Below, one piece after another: positions 35,913 through 47,265 of a stretch of DNA of 54,944 nt. The notes beneath the pieces are model-generated. The model saw only the letters and a list, made by a program, of their open reading frames with translations. It did no database searches and was not told the origin of the DNA. Origin of the DNA: Yinghuangia seranimata. GTDB taxonomy: Bacteria; Actinomycetota; Actinomycetes; Streptomycetales; Streptomycetaceae. The position numbers were made by a program, and so were the translations under genes. Position 1 is the stretch's first letter. Each line of letters starts with the position of its first letter. The stretch covers positions 1 through 54,944 of the forward strand of contig NZ_JASAOI010000086.1 of the NCBI RefSeq assembly GCF_029953285.1. Reading direction: 5' to 3'.

Positions 35913-38125
35913 GTGGAGGGTACCGACGTGACCTTCGCCGAAGCCGTCATCGACAACGGCAGCTTCGGCACCCGTACCATCCGCTTCGAGACCGGCCGCC
36001 TGGCGCGCCAGGCCGCGGGTTCCGCGGTGGCCTACCTGGACGACGACACCATGGTGCTGTCGGCCACCACCGCTTCGAAGCGCCCGAAGGACCAGCTCGA
36101 CTTCTTCCCCCTGACGGTGGACGTCGAGGAGCGGATGTACGCCGCGGGCAAGATCCCCGGCTCGTTCTTCCGCCGTGAGGGCCGGCCGTCCGAGGACGCG
36201 GTCCTGACCTGCCGCCTGATCGACCGCCCGCTGCGCCCGTCCTTCAAGAAGGGCCTGCGCAACGAGATCCAGATCGTCGCGACGATCATGGCGCTCAACC
36301 CCGACCACCTGTACGACGTCGTCGCGATCAACGCGGCCTCGATGTCGACGCAGCTGGCCGGCCTGCCGTTCTCCGGCCCGATCGGCGGCGTCCGCGTCGC
36401 GCTGATCGACGGCCAGTGGGTGGCCTTCCCGACGCACTCCGAGCTGGAGCGCGCGGTCTTCGACATGGTCGTGGCCGGTCGCGTCCTGCCGGACGGCGAC
36501 GTCGCGATCATGATGGTCGAGGCCGAGGCCACGACCGCCACGATCGAGCTGGTCAAGGGCGGCGCCGTCGCCCCGACCGAGGAGGTCGTCGCGGAGGGTC
36601 TCGAGGCGGCCAAGCCGTTCATCAAGACGCTGTGCGCCGCGCAGGTCCAGGTCGCCGAGAAGGCCGCCAAGGAGACCGCCGAGTACCCGGTCTTCCTGGA
36701 CTACCAGGAGGACGTGTTCGAGGCGCTCGCCGCCGCGGTGTCGGACGAGCTGTCCGCCGCGCTCACCATCGCGGGCAAGCAGGCCCGTGAGACCGAGCTC
36801 GACCGCGTCAAGGACCTCGCCGCCGAGAAGCTGCTCCCGCAGTTCGAGGGCCGCGAGAAGGAGATCGGCGGCGCGTTCCGCTCGCTCACCAAGAAGCTGG
36901 TCCGCCAGCGCGTGCTGCGCGACAAGGTCCGCATCGACGGCCGCGGCCTGACCGACATCCGCACCCTCGCGGCCGAGGTCGAGGTCGTCCCGCGCGTTCA
37001 CGGCTCGGCGCTGTTCGAGCGCGGCGAGACCCAGATCCTGGGCATCACCACGCTCAACATGCTCCGCATGGAGCAGATGATCGACACGCTGAACCCCGAG
37101 ACGCGCAAGCGTTACATGCACAACTACAACTTCCCGCCGTACTCGGTCGGCGAGACCGGCCGCGTCGGCTCCCCGAAGCGCCGCGAGATCGGCCACGGCG
37201 CGCTCGCCGAGCGCGCGCTGCTGCCGGTGCTGCCGGCCCGCGAGGACTTCCCGTACGCGATCCGCCAGGTGTCCGAGGCGCTCGGCTCCAACGGCTCGAC
37301 CTCGATGGGCTCGGTCTGCGCGTCCACGATGTCGCTGCTCAACGCCGGTGTGCCGCTGAAGGCGCCGGTCGCGGGCATCGCGATGGGCCTCATCTCCGAC
37401 GAGGTCGACGGCAAGACCGAGTACGTGACGCTGACCGACATCCTCGGTGCCGAGGACGCGTACGGCGACATGGACTTCAAGGTCGCCGGCACCAAGGAGT
37501 TCGTCACCGCGCTCCAGCTCGACACCAAGCTCGACGGCATCCCCGCCTCGGTCCTGGCCGCCGCGCTGAAGCAGGCGAAGGACGCCCGCCTGCACATCCT
37601 CGACGTGATGATGGAAGCGATCGACACGCCGGACGAGATGTCCGAGTTCGCGCCGCGCATCATCACGGTGAAGATCCCGGTGGAGAAGATCGGCGAGGTC
37701 ATCGGCCCGAAGGGCAAGATGATCAACCAGATCCAGGACGACACCGGCGCCGACATCACCATCGAGGACGACGGCACCATCTACATCGGTGCCGTGAACG
37801 GCCCGTCCGCCGAGGCCGCGCGCAACGTGATCAACCAGATCGCGAACCCGCAGATGCCGGAGGTCGGCGAGCGCTACCTGGGCACCGTCGTCAAGACGAC
37901 GACGTTCGGCGCGTTCGTCTCGCTCATGCCGGGCAAGGACGGCCTGCTGCACGTCTCGCAGCTGCGCAAGATGGCCGGCGGCAAGCGCGTCGAGAACGTC
38001 GAGGACGTCGTCAAGGTCGGCGACAAGGTCCAGGTCGAGATCGCCGAGATCGACCAGCGCGGCAAGCTCTCCCTGATCCCCGTGGTCGAGGGCGAAGAGG
38101 CCGCTGCCGGGGACGACTCCGACAA

Positions 38126-38129
<4 letters not shown>
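35913..38129 (+). CDS. pnp: Polynucleotide phosphorylase
   Basis: PNPase degrades RNA phosphorolytically from the 3' end and can polymerise 3' tails. The 738-aa product (Streptomyces PNPase is ~739) starts [20 protein letters not shown]. It has two RNase PH domains (~10-230 and ~330-560), including [20 protein letters not shown] and [18 protein letters not shown] domain follows ([15 protein letters not shown], ~595), then a C-terminal S1 domain (~660-735, [20 protein letters not shown]). GTG 35913 follows GGAGGG; an upstream GTG at 35892 adds seven non-conserved residues. The stop overlaps the start of the M16 peptidase gene (GTGA). Confidence 0.98.
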
Positions 38130-40343
<2,214 letters not shown>

Positions 40344-40365
40344 GGACGTGAGGACGGAAGCACCC

Positions 40366-40812
40366 GTGAAGCAACGCGTCACCGCCCTGGTCCTGATCGG
40401 GGTCCTGATCTTCTACGTGCTGCTCGTCGGCAGCCGCGGCGTCATCGCGATCAACGACGGACGGCCCACCGTGGTCGTCCTCGGCGTCGCGGTCCTCGCC
40501 ATCCCCGTCGTCGGCGTCTGGTACATCTGGCGCGAACTGCGCTTCGGCTTCACCATGCAGCAGCTCGCCCGCGAGCTCGAGGCCGAGGGCGCCCTGCCCG
40601 CCGACGAGCTCGAACGCACCGCCGACGGCCGCATCGCCCGCGACAGCGCCGACGAGGTCTTCGAGAAGCGCAAGGCCGAGACCGAGGCCGCCCCGGAGGA
40701 CTGGCGCGCCTGGTACCGGCTCGCCGTCGCCTACTCCGACGCCCGCGACAACGCCCGCGGCCGCCGCGCCATGCTCAAGGCGATCCGGCTGCACCGCGCC
40801 GAGCGGACCTGA
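40366..40812 (+). CDS. Small membrane protein with TPR-like tail (148 aa)
   Basis: A two-helix inner-membrane protein. Helices are at ~5-24 (VTALVLIGVLIFYVLLVGS) and ~37-58 (VVVLGVAVLAIPVVGVWYIW), followed by a charged cytoplasmic domain. The C-terminal ~50 residues (APEDWRAWYRLAVAYSDARD) look like a single TPR-type helix pair. GTG 40366 has CGGAAG ~6 nt upstream; GTG 40348 is an alternative. Conserved next to dapB in streptomycetes as far as I recall; function unknown. It converges with the TetR gene with only 2 bp between the stops. Confidence 0.85.
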   Translation: MKQRVTALVLIGVLIFYVLLVGSRGVIAINDGRPTVVVLGVAVLAIPVVGVWYIWRELRFGFTMQQLARELEAEGALPADELERTADGRIARDSADEVFEKRKAETEAAPEDWRAWYRLAVAYSDARDNARGRRAMLKAIRLHRAERT

Positions 40813-40814
40813 CC

Positions 40815-41537
40815 TCAGACCGCCGCTTCGGCGTCCGCCGCGGTCGGCGGCGCCGGGGCCGCGGGCACCGCCCCGCCCGGCGCGGCCAGCGCGGCCACCG
40901 TGTCCTGCGACACCGGCGCCGAGAAGATCCCCACCACCGAGTCCACCAGGTCCGCGACGAACGCGGCGGGCGGCAGCACGTCCTCGGGCATCCCGTCGTG
41001 CACGCGCTGCTCCCGGTCGGCCGTCGCGTGCACCAGCAGGCTCCCGCCCAGCTGCAGACGGCTGCGGCGCACCGGCGCGGGCAGATGCGCCAAGGCCTCG
41101 CCGATCATCAGGCCGATCCGCGTCACGCTGCCCTCGACGCCCATCGCCGGCAACGCGTACACCGACGCACCTGCGTGCTGGTGGACACGCGCCAGGAACC
41201 GCACGTAGAAGCTCCCGCCCCCGTCGATCTGCTCCGCCAGCGGACGCACCATCGCGTCCGTCAGCGCCCGCAGGTCGCCGCGCAGCCCCGCGCGCACCAG
41301 CACGTCCACCATGTCCTCGCGCCGCCGGTTGATCGACGCCAGCCGGAACGCGAAGATCGCGCGGACCAGGTCCTCCTTCGTCCCGAAGTGGTACTGCGCC
41401 GCCGAATTGTTGCGCTGGCCCGCGGCCACACTGATCTGACGCAGCGACACCGCGTCGATCCCGTGCAACGCGAACAGCCGCTCGGCGGTGAGCAACAGGC
41501 GCTCCCGCGTGGAGGCCCGAGACGAGGTCGCTGTCAC
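40815..41537 (-). CDS. TetR/AcrR family transcriptional regulator
   Basis: A 240-aa TetR-type regulator. The N-terminal helix-turn-helix domain (~10-58) has RERLLLTAERLFALHGIDAV and LRQISVAAGQRNNSAAQYHF, followed by a ligand-binding helical domain. An Ala/Pro tail (~215-240) closes it. The GTG start (41537) has no ribosome-binding site. A -10-like element ends 6 bp upstream of it, so the mRNA is probably leaderless and the gene autoregulated (see regulatory feature). Its target genes are not obvious; neighbours are the GNAT gene on the same strand and the converging membrane protein. Confidence 0.93.
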   Translation of the reverse strand: MTATSSRASTRERLLLTAERLFALHGIDAVSLRQISVAAGQRNNSAAQYHFGTKEDLVRAIFAFRLASINRRREDMVDVLVRAGLRGDLRALTDAMVRPLAEQIDGGGSFYVRFLARVHQHAGASVYALPAMGVEGSVTRIGLMIGEALAHLPAPVRRSRLQLGGSLLVHATADREQRVHDGMPEDVLPPAAFVADLVDSVVGIFSAPVSQDTVAALAAPGGAVPAAPAPPTAADAEAAV

Positions 41538-41543
41538 GGCCCC

Positions 41544-41572
41544 ACGTTAAGACGCCTGACTTAGCCGATCAA
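41544..41572 (-). promoter_or_regulatory. Leaderless promoter with operator-like palindrome for the TetR gene
   Basis: On the - strand: TTGATC (41572-41567), a 17-bp spacer and TAACGT (41549-41544), then 6 bp to the GTG start at 41537, which would be the +1. A 16-bp imperfect palindrome with TAAG...CTTA ends (41548-41563) occupies the spacer, the position expected for TetR autorepression. Confidence 0.55.
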
Positions 41573-41643
41573 TGCGCGTCCACAGGGCTTTGCAAACGGG
41601 AAACCGGCGAGATGGCCCCGCCGGCGCCCTCCCGCGCCGCGCG

Positions 41644-42195
41644 TCACGCCTCCGTGGCGTCCTCCTCCACGTCCGTGTGCAGCCGCCACTGCCGCACCCG
41701 CTGCGCGCCGTGCTCGTCCAGCTCCAGATCCCGGCGCGCGCCGTCCACGGCCCACCCCGCCGTCTCCAGGAACTCCCGCAACGGCGCGTCCGGCTCCAAC
41801 ACCCACATGACCAACACGCCCGCCCCCTGCCCGCGCGCGTGCTCCACCGCGGCCGCCAGCAACCGCGACGCGTGCCCCTTGCGCTGCTCCGCCGGGGCCA
41901 CGACCAGGATGGTCAGCTCCAGCGCGTCCTCGTCCAGGTCCGGGTCCTGCGCCGGCACCACCGCCGCGAACCCCACCGGCTTCGCCTCCGCGCACGCCAC
42001 CAACACCGTGTGCCGCGAAGACGGCGGATGCGCGGCGGCATGCCCCCATCCGGCCGCCAGCACCTCCGGATCGAACGGCTCCAGGGCGACCTCTGGCAAC
42101 ACGCCCTGGTACGCCGCGCGCCACGCCGACGCCTGGACGACGCCGAGCGCCGGACCGTCCTCACTACGCGCGGTCCGCACACTTACGTCCGTCAT
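41644..42195 (-). CDS. GNAT family N-acetyltransferase
   Basis: A 183-aa GNAT acetyltransferase that would transfer an acetyl group from acetyl-CoA to an unknown substrate. The fold signatures are DVSVRTARSEDGPAL at the N-terminus, motif A LTILVVAPAEQRKGHASRLL (~95-114; Q-R-K-G-H-A pyrophosphate loop), and FLETAGWAVDGARRDLEL near the C-terminus. ATG 42195 is preceded by GAAGGAG 5 nt away, clearly the start within a longer open frame. It lies ~100 bp upstream of the TetR gene on the same strand and is divergent from the lipoprotein gene. Confidence 0.92.
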   Translation of the reverse strand: MTDVSVRTARSEDGPALGVVQASAWRAAYQGVLPEVALEPFDPEVLAAGWGHAAAHPPSSRHTVLVACAEAKPVGFAAVVPAQDPDLDEDALELTILVVAPAEQRKGHASRLLAAAVEHARGQGAGVLVMWVLEPDAPLREFLETAGWAVDGARRDLELDEHGAQRVRQWRLHTDVEEDATEA

Positions 42196-42361
42196 GTCGA
42201 CTCCTTCGGAACGGGGTACGCAAGCGGATTGTGCCGTCAATCCCCGGCGCACGTCTGCCGATCCGCCTCCAACACCCCGACACGCCGCAGCTGCCAGCGA
42301 GCCCACCGCCCGACGTGCCACGCTGTCTCCGACACACCGCGCCCGGCGAGAGGACACGGCC

Positions 42362-43009
42362 ATGCGGGCCCGCACCTGGCACCTTCCCATCACCTGCGCG
42401 GCGGTCCTGCTGGCGGCGACGGGGTGCGCGGTCGGCCCGACCATCTCCGACGAACCGGCAAAACCGGCAGCGGCCGAGAGCGGGCTTCCGACGACGACCC
42501 AGGCCCAGACCCAGGCCCCGGGCCAGCCGGTCCGGCCGACGACACCGCCGCCCGGCGGCGGTAACCAGCCGGGCAGCCCCGGCGCGACCGCGGCGCCCGC
42601 CACGTCGCCCGCCGCCCCCAAGTACGAGATCGGCGGCGGCACGCCATTCGTGTTCGCCGACGGCAGCGAGGTGCAGGTGCTGGCGGCCCACAACGACGGG
42701 GCGATCAGCGGCGACCCCAAGGGCCGCGTGCGCATCGCCGTGCGGCTCAGCATCAAGAACGGAACCGACCGGCCGCTGTGGGCCTACCGGCTCGACGTGC
42801 AGCTGCGCGCGTGCGCCGATCCCGCCCCGCGCTGCGAGCGCATCACCACGCCGGGCACCTCCGCCGAAGCGGCGAAATACGTCCAGCAGGGTGAGACGAA
42901 GACGGTCGACTGGTTCTTCGCGGCAAAGCCCGACGGTCTCGGCAGCGCGGTCGTCGAGGTCGGCGACCCCAAGTCGGTCAGGGCGGAGTTCAACGGAACG
43001 GTGTCCTGA
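42362..43009 (+). CDS. Putative lipoprotein (215 aa)
   Basis: A secreted protein with a signal peptide (LPITCAAVLLAATGC) and a lipobox-like cleavage site before Cys22, so probably a lipoprotein. A Pro/Thr/Gly-rich linker (~30-85) leads to a C-terminal beta-rich domain with VRIAVRLSIKNGTDRPLWAY and AEAAKYVQQGETKTVDWFFA, similar in style to DUF4352-type domains. Two Cys (ACADPAPRC) may be disulfide-bonded. ATG 42362 follows GAGAGGA by 7-8 nt. The substrate or partner is unknown. Confidence 0.87.
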   Translation: MRARTWHLPITCAAVLLAATGCAVGPTISDEPAKPAAAESGLPTTTQAQTQAPGQPVRPTTPPPGGGNQPGSPGATAAPATSPAAPKYEIGGGTPFVFADGSEVQVLAAHNDGAISGDPKGRVRIAVRLSIKNGTDRPLWAYRLDVQLRACADPAPRCERITTPGTSAEAAKYVQQGETKTVDWFFAAKPDGLGSAVVEVGDPKSVRAEFNGTVS

Positions 43010-43179
43010 CAGCGCCGTTTACGCGTGCTTGGGCGCCGGAAGCTCCGTCCGGTCGGGCGGCTCCGGAGCGTCGACGGGCGGGCAGGGCGCCGCGTCGGGT
43101 GTCAGGCGTTGTCGTCCCGCGTGGCTAGGCTGGGCGGCGGCCGAATGGGCCAGCTGTTGCCGACCGAGGAGTGCACCGC
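43010..43179 (+). promoter_or_regulatory. thyX upstream region
   Basis: 170 bp. A gctccg...cggagc stem at ~43050-43077 may end the lipoprotein transcript. taggct (43126-43131) fits a TAGNNT -10 for thyX but without a good -35. GAGGAG lies at ~43165-43170. Confidence 0.3.
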
Positions 43180-43917
43180 GTGACCGACACGTCCGCCGAG
43201 TCCGAGATCCGTTTCCGCAGCGACGTCACCGTCGAACTGGTGAAGCACAGCGCCGGGGACCAGGACGTCCTGTGGGCCGCACGGGTGTCCACCGCGGGGG
43301 AGAAGTCGCTGGACGAGTTGCAGAAGGACCCGGAGCGCTCGAAGGGCCTGATCAACTATCTGATGCGCGACAAGCACGGCAGCCCGTTCGAGCACAACTC
43401 GATGACGTTCTTCGTCAGCGCGCCGATCTTCGTGTTCCGCGAGTTCCACCGGCACCGGGTGGGCTGGTCGTACAACGAGGAGTCCGGCCGCTACCGCGAG
43501 CTGCAGCCGGTGTTCTACGTGCCGTCCGAGGACCGGAAGCTGGTTCAGCAGGGCAAGCCGGGAGCGTACGACTTCGTCGAGGGCACCGCGGAGCAGCACA
43601 AGATCGTCGGGGAAACCACCCGCGAGGCGTACCGCCAGGCGTACCGTGCGTACCAGGAGATGCTCGCGGCGGGCGTCGCGCGCGAGGTGGCCCGGACGAC
43701 GCTTCCGGTGGGCCTGTACTCGTCGATGTACGCGACGTGCAACGCCCGCTCGCTGATGCACTTCCTGGGGCTGCGGACACGCCGTGACGACGCGGCGTAC
43801 CCGTCGTTCCCGCAGCGTGAGATCGAGATGGTGGCGGAGAAGCTGGAGGCGGCGTGGGCGGAGCTGATGCCGCTGACCTACGCCGCGTTCAACGCGAACG
43901 GCCGGGTCGCGCCGTGA
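43180..43917 (+). CDS. thyX: Flavin-dependent thymidylate synthase
   Basis: ThyX makes dTMP from dUMP using methylene-tetrahydrofolate and reduced FAD. The 245-aa product has the signature RHRVGWSYNEESGRY (Arg91-His92-Arg93 onward). This has one more residue between RHR and Ser than the textbook RHRX7S, a variant I recall in Streptomyces ThyX. Other landmarks are HGSPFEHNSMTFF and LYSSMYATCNARSLMHFLGL. GTG 43180 is chosen because GAGGAG lies ~9 nt upstream; GTG 43171 would abut it. Confidence 0.96.
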   Translation: MTDTSAESEIRFRSDVTVELVKHSAGDQDVLWAARVSTAGEKSLDELQKDPERSKGLINYLMRDKHGSPFEHNSMTFFVSAPIFVFREFHRHRVGWSYNEESGRYRELQPVFYVPSEDRKLVQQGKPGAYDFVEGTAEQHKIVGETTREAYRQAYRAYQEMLAAGVAREVARTTLPVGLYSSMYATCNARSLMHFLGLRTRRDDAAYPSFPQREIEMVAEKLEAAWAELMPLTYAAFNANGRVAP

Positions 43918-44269
43918 TGTGAGGCGGACGCCCGTCCGGTACGCGGTGGTTGGTCGGTGGTTGGTCCGAGCCGCGCAGGTTACCCCGGTTTCGGGTGCTC
44001 CGCGTGTGCAAATCGGCACAAAGGGTGACGTACAACTTTTTTCGCGTCATTACCCGGCATTTTTTCGCCACGTGCCTGATACTGAAGGAGACCTCGGCGC
44101 TGCTTGAACCCCCGAGCAGGCAGCGCCGGGGTCCCTTGCCGTCCGGACCCGTACGGTCCCCGTCAGGGGACGCGCCGGGGCAGGTCGGTGGGGGTTTCGG
44201 GGGCTTCGGTGCGACCGGAATGTGGGCCGCTACAGCCTGCCCGGTACCCGGCCCGGTACCGTTTGGGGC
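43918..44269 (+). promoter_or_regulatory. thyX-dapA intergenic region
   Basis: 352 bp with no gene. 44010-44075 is an AT-rich patch, rare in this window, with two TTTTTT runs and an imperfect inverted repeat gggtgacg (44023-44030)...cgtcattaccc. A 9-bp stem, 44095-44103 with 44120-44128, may terminate thyX transcription. taccgt (44257-44262) ends 7 bp before the dapA ATG, which would give a leaderless dapA mRNA, but the -35 is poor. The ccggtacc half-site occurs twice just upstream. Confidence 0.4.
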
Positions 44270-45169
44270 ATGGCTCCGACCTCCACCCCTCAGACCCCGT
44301 TCGGCCGGGTGCTCACCGCGATGGTGACCCCGTTCACCGCCGACGGCGAGCTCGACCTGGCCGCTGCCCAGCGGCTGGCCGCGCACCTTGTCGACGCCGG
44401 CAACGACGGCCTCGTCGTCAACGGCACCACGGGCGAGTCGCCCACGACGAGTGACGCGGAGAAAGCGCGGCTGGTCCGCGCGGTGGTGGAAGCGGTGGGT
44501 GACCGGGCCTTCGTGGTGGCCGGCGCCGGGAGCAACGACACGGCGCACAGCGTGGAGCTGGCGCGCGAGGCCGAGGCGGCCGGCGCGCACGGGCTGCTCC
44601 TGGTGACGCCGTACTACAGCAAGCCGCCGCAGGAGGGCCTGTACCGGCACACGGTGCGCGTCGCGGACGCGACCGAGCTGCCGGTGATGCTGTACGACAT
44701 CCCGGGCCGTACCGGGGTCGCTCTGGAGACGGACACCATTGTTCGCCTGGCGGAGCACCCGCGGATCGTCGCGAACAAGGACGCCAAGGGCGACCTGGGC
44801 GCCGCGTCGTGGGTCATGGCCCGCAGCGGGCTGCCGTACTACTGCGGCGACGACATGCTGAACCTGCCGATGCTGTCGATCGGCGCGGCCGGTTTCGTCA
44901 GCGTGGTGGGCCATGTCGTGGCCCCGGAGCTGCGCGCGCTGGTCGACGCGTACACCGCGGGCGACGTGGTGAAGGCGAGGGAGATCCACCAGAGGCTGCT
45001 GCCGGTGTACACCGGTGTTTTCCGCACGCAGGGCGTGATCCTGAGCAAGGCCGCGCTCGCGGCACAGGGCCTGATCGCGGGCGCGCTGCGCCTTCCGCTG
45101 ATCGAGGCGACCGACGAGCAGATGGCCGTGCTGAGGCAGGATCTCGCGGCGGGCGGGGTAGAGCTTTAG
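44270..45169 (+). CDS. dapA: 4-hydroxy-tetrahydrodipicolinate synthase
   Basis: DapA condenses pyruvate with aspartate semialdehyde at the entry to diaminopimelate/lysine synthesis. The 299-aa TIM-barrel product has VVNGTTGESPT (~48-58), the catalytic Tyr142 in LYDIPGRTG and the Schiff-base Lys170 in VANKDAKGDLG, with the 28-residue spacing of the family. ATG 44270 is preferred over an in-frame ATG at 44222, whose 16 extra residues are unlike the family. It pairs functionally with dapB at 39591. Confidence 0.96.
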   Translation: MAPTSTPQTPFGRVLTAMVTPFTADGELDLAAAQRLAAHLVDAGNDGLVVNGTTGESPTTSDAEKARLVRAVVEAVGDRAFVVAGAGSNDTAHSVELAREAEAAGAHGLLLVTPYYSKPPQEGLYRHTVRVADATELPVMLYDIPGRTGVALETDTIVRLAEHPRIVANKDAKGDLGAASWVMARSGLPYYCGDDMLNLPMLSIGAAGFVSVVGHVVAPELRALVDAYTAGDVVKAREIHQRLLPVYTGVFRTQGVILSKAALAAQGLIAGALRLPLIEATDEQMAVLRQDLAAGGVEL

Positions 45170-45268
45170 AAAGTGCTCGGACGGGAGTGGATCTCGTCCG
45201 GGTTTGAACGCATCACTTGCGCAGACCGTCCGGTGTTCCGGGCGTGTGTGCGTGGCGAGGAGAGAAAT

Positions 45269-46957
45269 TTGAGTCATCCGCATCCGGAACTCGGACCGCC
45301 CCCGGAACTTCCCGAGGGCGGACTGCGCGTCATCCCTCTGGGCGGTCTCGGAGAGATCGGCCGGAACATGACCGTCTTCGAGTGCGCCGGGCGGCTGCTG
45401 ATCGTTGACTGCGGGGTGCTGTTCCCCGAGGAGGAGCAGCCTGGCATCGACCTCATCCTGCCGGACTTCACCGCCATTCGGGACCGGCTGGACGACATCG
45501 AGGCGATCGTGCTCACGCACGCGCACGAGGACCACATCGGTGCCGTGCCGTATCTGCTGCGCGAAAAGGGCGACATCCCGCTCATCGGGTCGAAGCTGAC
45601 GCTCGCGCTCATCGAGGCCAAGCTCAACGAGCACCGCATCCGGCCGTACACGCTGGAGGTCGCCGAGGGCGACCGTGAGCGGCTCGGCCCGTTCGACTGC
45701 GAGTTCATCGCGGTCAACCACTCGATCCCGGACGCTCTGGCGGTGGCGATCCGCACGCCGGCGGGCATGGTCGTGCACACCGGCGACTTCAAGATGGACC
45801 AGCTGCCGCTGGACGGTCGGCTCACCGACCTGCCGGCCTTCGCCCGTCTGGGCGCAGAGGGCATCGACCTGCTGCTGGCCGACTCGACGAACGCAGAGGT
45901 CCCGGGCTTCATCCCGGCCGAGCGCGAGATCGCCGGCGTCCTCGACCGCGTGTTCGCGGACGCCGACCAGCGCATCATCGTGGCGAGCTTCGCGAGCCAC
46001 GTGCACCGCATCCAGCAGGTGCTGGACACGGCGTACGCCTACGAGCGCAAGGTCGCCTTCGTCGGCCGCTCGATGGTCCGCAACATGGGCGTGGCCCGTG
46101 AGCTGGGCTACCTGAAGGTCCCCGCGGACCTGATCGTCGACGTCAAGACGCTGGACGACCTGCGGCCCGACGAGGTCGTGCTGGTGTGCACCGGTTCGCA
46201 GGGCGAGCCGATGGCCGCGCTGTCGCGCATGGCCAACCGCGACCACCAGCAGATCCGCATCGTCGAGGGCGACACGGTGGTCCTCGCGTCGTCGCTGATC
46301 CCCGGCAACGAGACCGCGGTCTACCGGGTCATCAACGGGCTGACGCGCTGGGGCGCGAACGTCGTGCACAAGGGCAACGCCAAGGTGCACGTCTCGGGCC
46401 ACGCGTCGGCGGGCGAGCTGCTGTACTTCTTCAACATCTGCAAGCCGCGCAACTTCATGCCCGTGCACGGCGAGTGGCGGCACCTGCGCGCGGCCGCCGA
46501 CCTCGCGCACAAGACCGGTGTGCGACGGGACCGGATCGTCATCGCCGAGGACGGCGTCGTCGTCGACCTGGTCGACGGTGTCGCGAGCATCACCGGCAAG
46601 GTGCAGGCCGGCTACGTCTACGTCGACGGCCTGTCGGTCGGCGACGTCACCGAGTCCTCGCTGAAGGACCGGCGCATCCTCGGCGACGAGGGCTTCGTGT
46701 CGGTGTTCCTGGTCGTCGACTCGTCGACCGGCAAGGTGGTCGGCGGGCCGCAGATCACGGCGCGCGGGTCGGGTATCGACGACGCGAAGTTCGACGACGT
46801 GATCCCGCGGATCGAGGACGTGCTGCAGAAGGCGGCGGCGGACGGCGTGGCCGATCCGTACCAGTTGCAGCAGCAGGTCCGGCGGGTCGTCGGGAAGTGG
46901 GTCAGCGACACGTTCCGGCGGCGTCCGATGATCCTTCCGGTGGTCGTCGAGGTCTGA
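45269..46957 (+). CDS. rnj: Ribonuclease J
   Basis: A metallo-beta-lactamase/beta-CASP ribonuclease with 5'-exo and endo activity in mRNA decay and rRNA maturation. The 562-aa product has the zinc motif THAHEDHIG (His84, His86, Asp88, His89), VHTGDFKMDQ, CTGSQGEPMAALSRM of the beta-CASP domain, and VSGHASAGELLYFF. The C-terminus ends PMILPVVVEV, as in Streptomyces RNase J. TTG 45269 is preceded by GAGGAGAG and opens SHPHPELGPP, matching the family start; an earlier in-frame ATG at 45173 lacks support. Downstream of dapA, possibly co-transcribed. Confidence 0.97.
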   Translation: MSHPHPELGPPPELPEGGLRVIPLGGLGEIGRNMTVFECAGRLLIVDCGVLFPEEEQPGIDLILPDFTAIRDRLDDIEAIVLTHAHEDHIGAVPYLLREKGDIPLIGSKLTLALIEAKLNEHRIRPYTLEVAEGDRERLGPFDCEFIAVNHSIPDALAVAIRTPAGMVVHTGDFKMDQLPLDGRLTDLPAFARLGAEGIDLLLADSTNAEVPGFIPAEREIAGVLDRVFADADQRIIVASFASHVHRIQQVLDTAYAYERKVAFVGRSMVRNMGVARELGYLKVPADLIVDVKTLDDLRPDEVVLVCTGSQGEPMAALSRMANRDHQQIRIVEGDTVVLASSLIPGNETAVYRVINGLTRWGANVVHKGNAKVHVSGHASAGELLYFFNICKPRNFMPVHGEWRHLRAAADLAHKTGVRRDRIVIAEDGVVVDLVDGVASITGKVQAGYVYVDGLSVGDVTESSLKDRRILGDEGFVSVFLVVDSSTGKVVGGPQITARGSGIDDAKFDDVIPRIEDVLQKAAADGVADPYQLQQQVRRVVGKWVSDTFRRRPMILPVVVEV

Positions 46958-47265
46958 CGGCGGACCGGGGTCCCGGACTCTTCCGGGGTTCCTTGGAGTG
47001 CGGGTGGGCGCGCCGACTGTGCGGTTCGGGCCGGGCGGGTCGGCGTGTCGTGGGCCTCTTGTGCGGGGACGCGTGGCCGGCGCGCCGGGGTGCGGGCCCT
47101 CGAGGCACGGGGCGGCCGTGGGGAGTGGCGGGAAATCCCGGACAGGAACGGTGATTTGGGCGCCCTCCGGTATGACTGTCGGCTTTCTCGGGGACGGGTG
47201 CCGGGATCCGTAGCGTCGTCCGTGTTCCCGAGGGCACCCCTCGGGACCGACCCGCTGGAGGAACC
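46958..47265 (+). promoter_or_regulatory. RNase J downstream / secreted protein upstream region
   Basis: 308 bp with no gene. No strong terminator is seen directly after rnj. An 8-bp stem, tcccgagg (47224-47231) with cctcggga (47237-47244), lies just upstream of the CTGGAGG ribosome-binding site of the next gene. No convincing promoter pair was found. Confidence 0.3.

Noticed and set aside
35715-37952. A 745-codon open frame on the - strand opposite pnp
   Set aside because: A GC-frame shadow with repetitive Leu/Val/Arg/Asp/His translation and no recognisable domain; pnp is certain.
41644-42756. A 370-aa N-terminally extended acetyltransferase
   Set aside because: The extension is antisense to the lipoprotein gene and its promoter region. 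GAAGGAG and ATG 42195 define the GNAT start.
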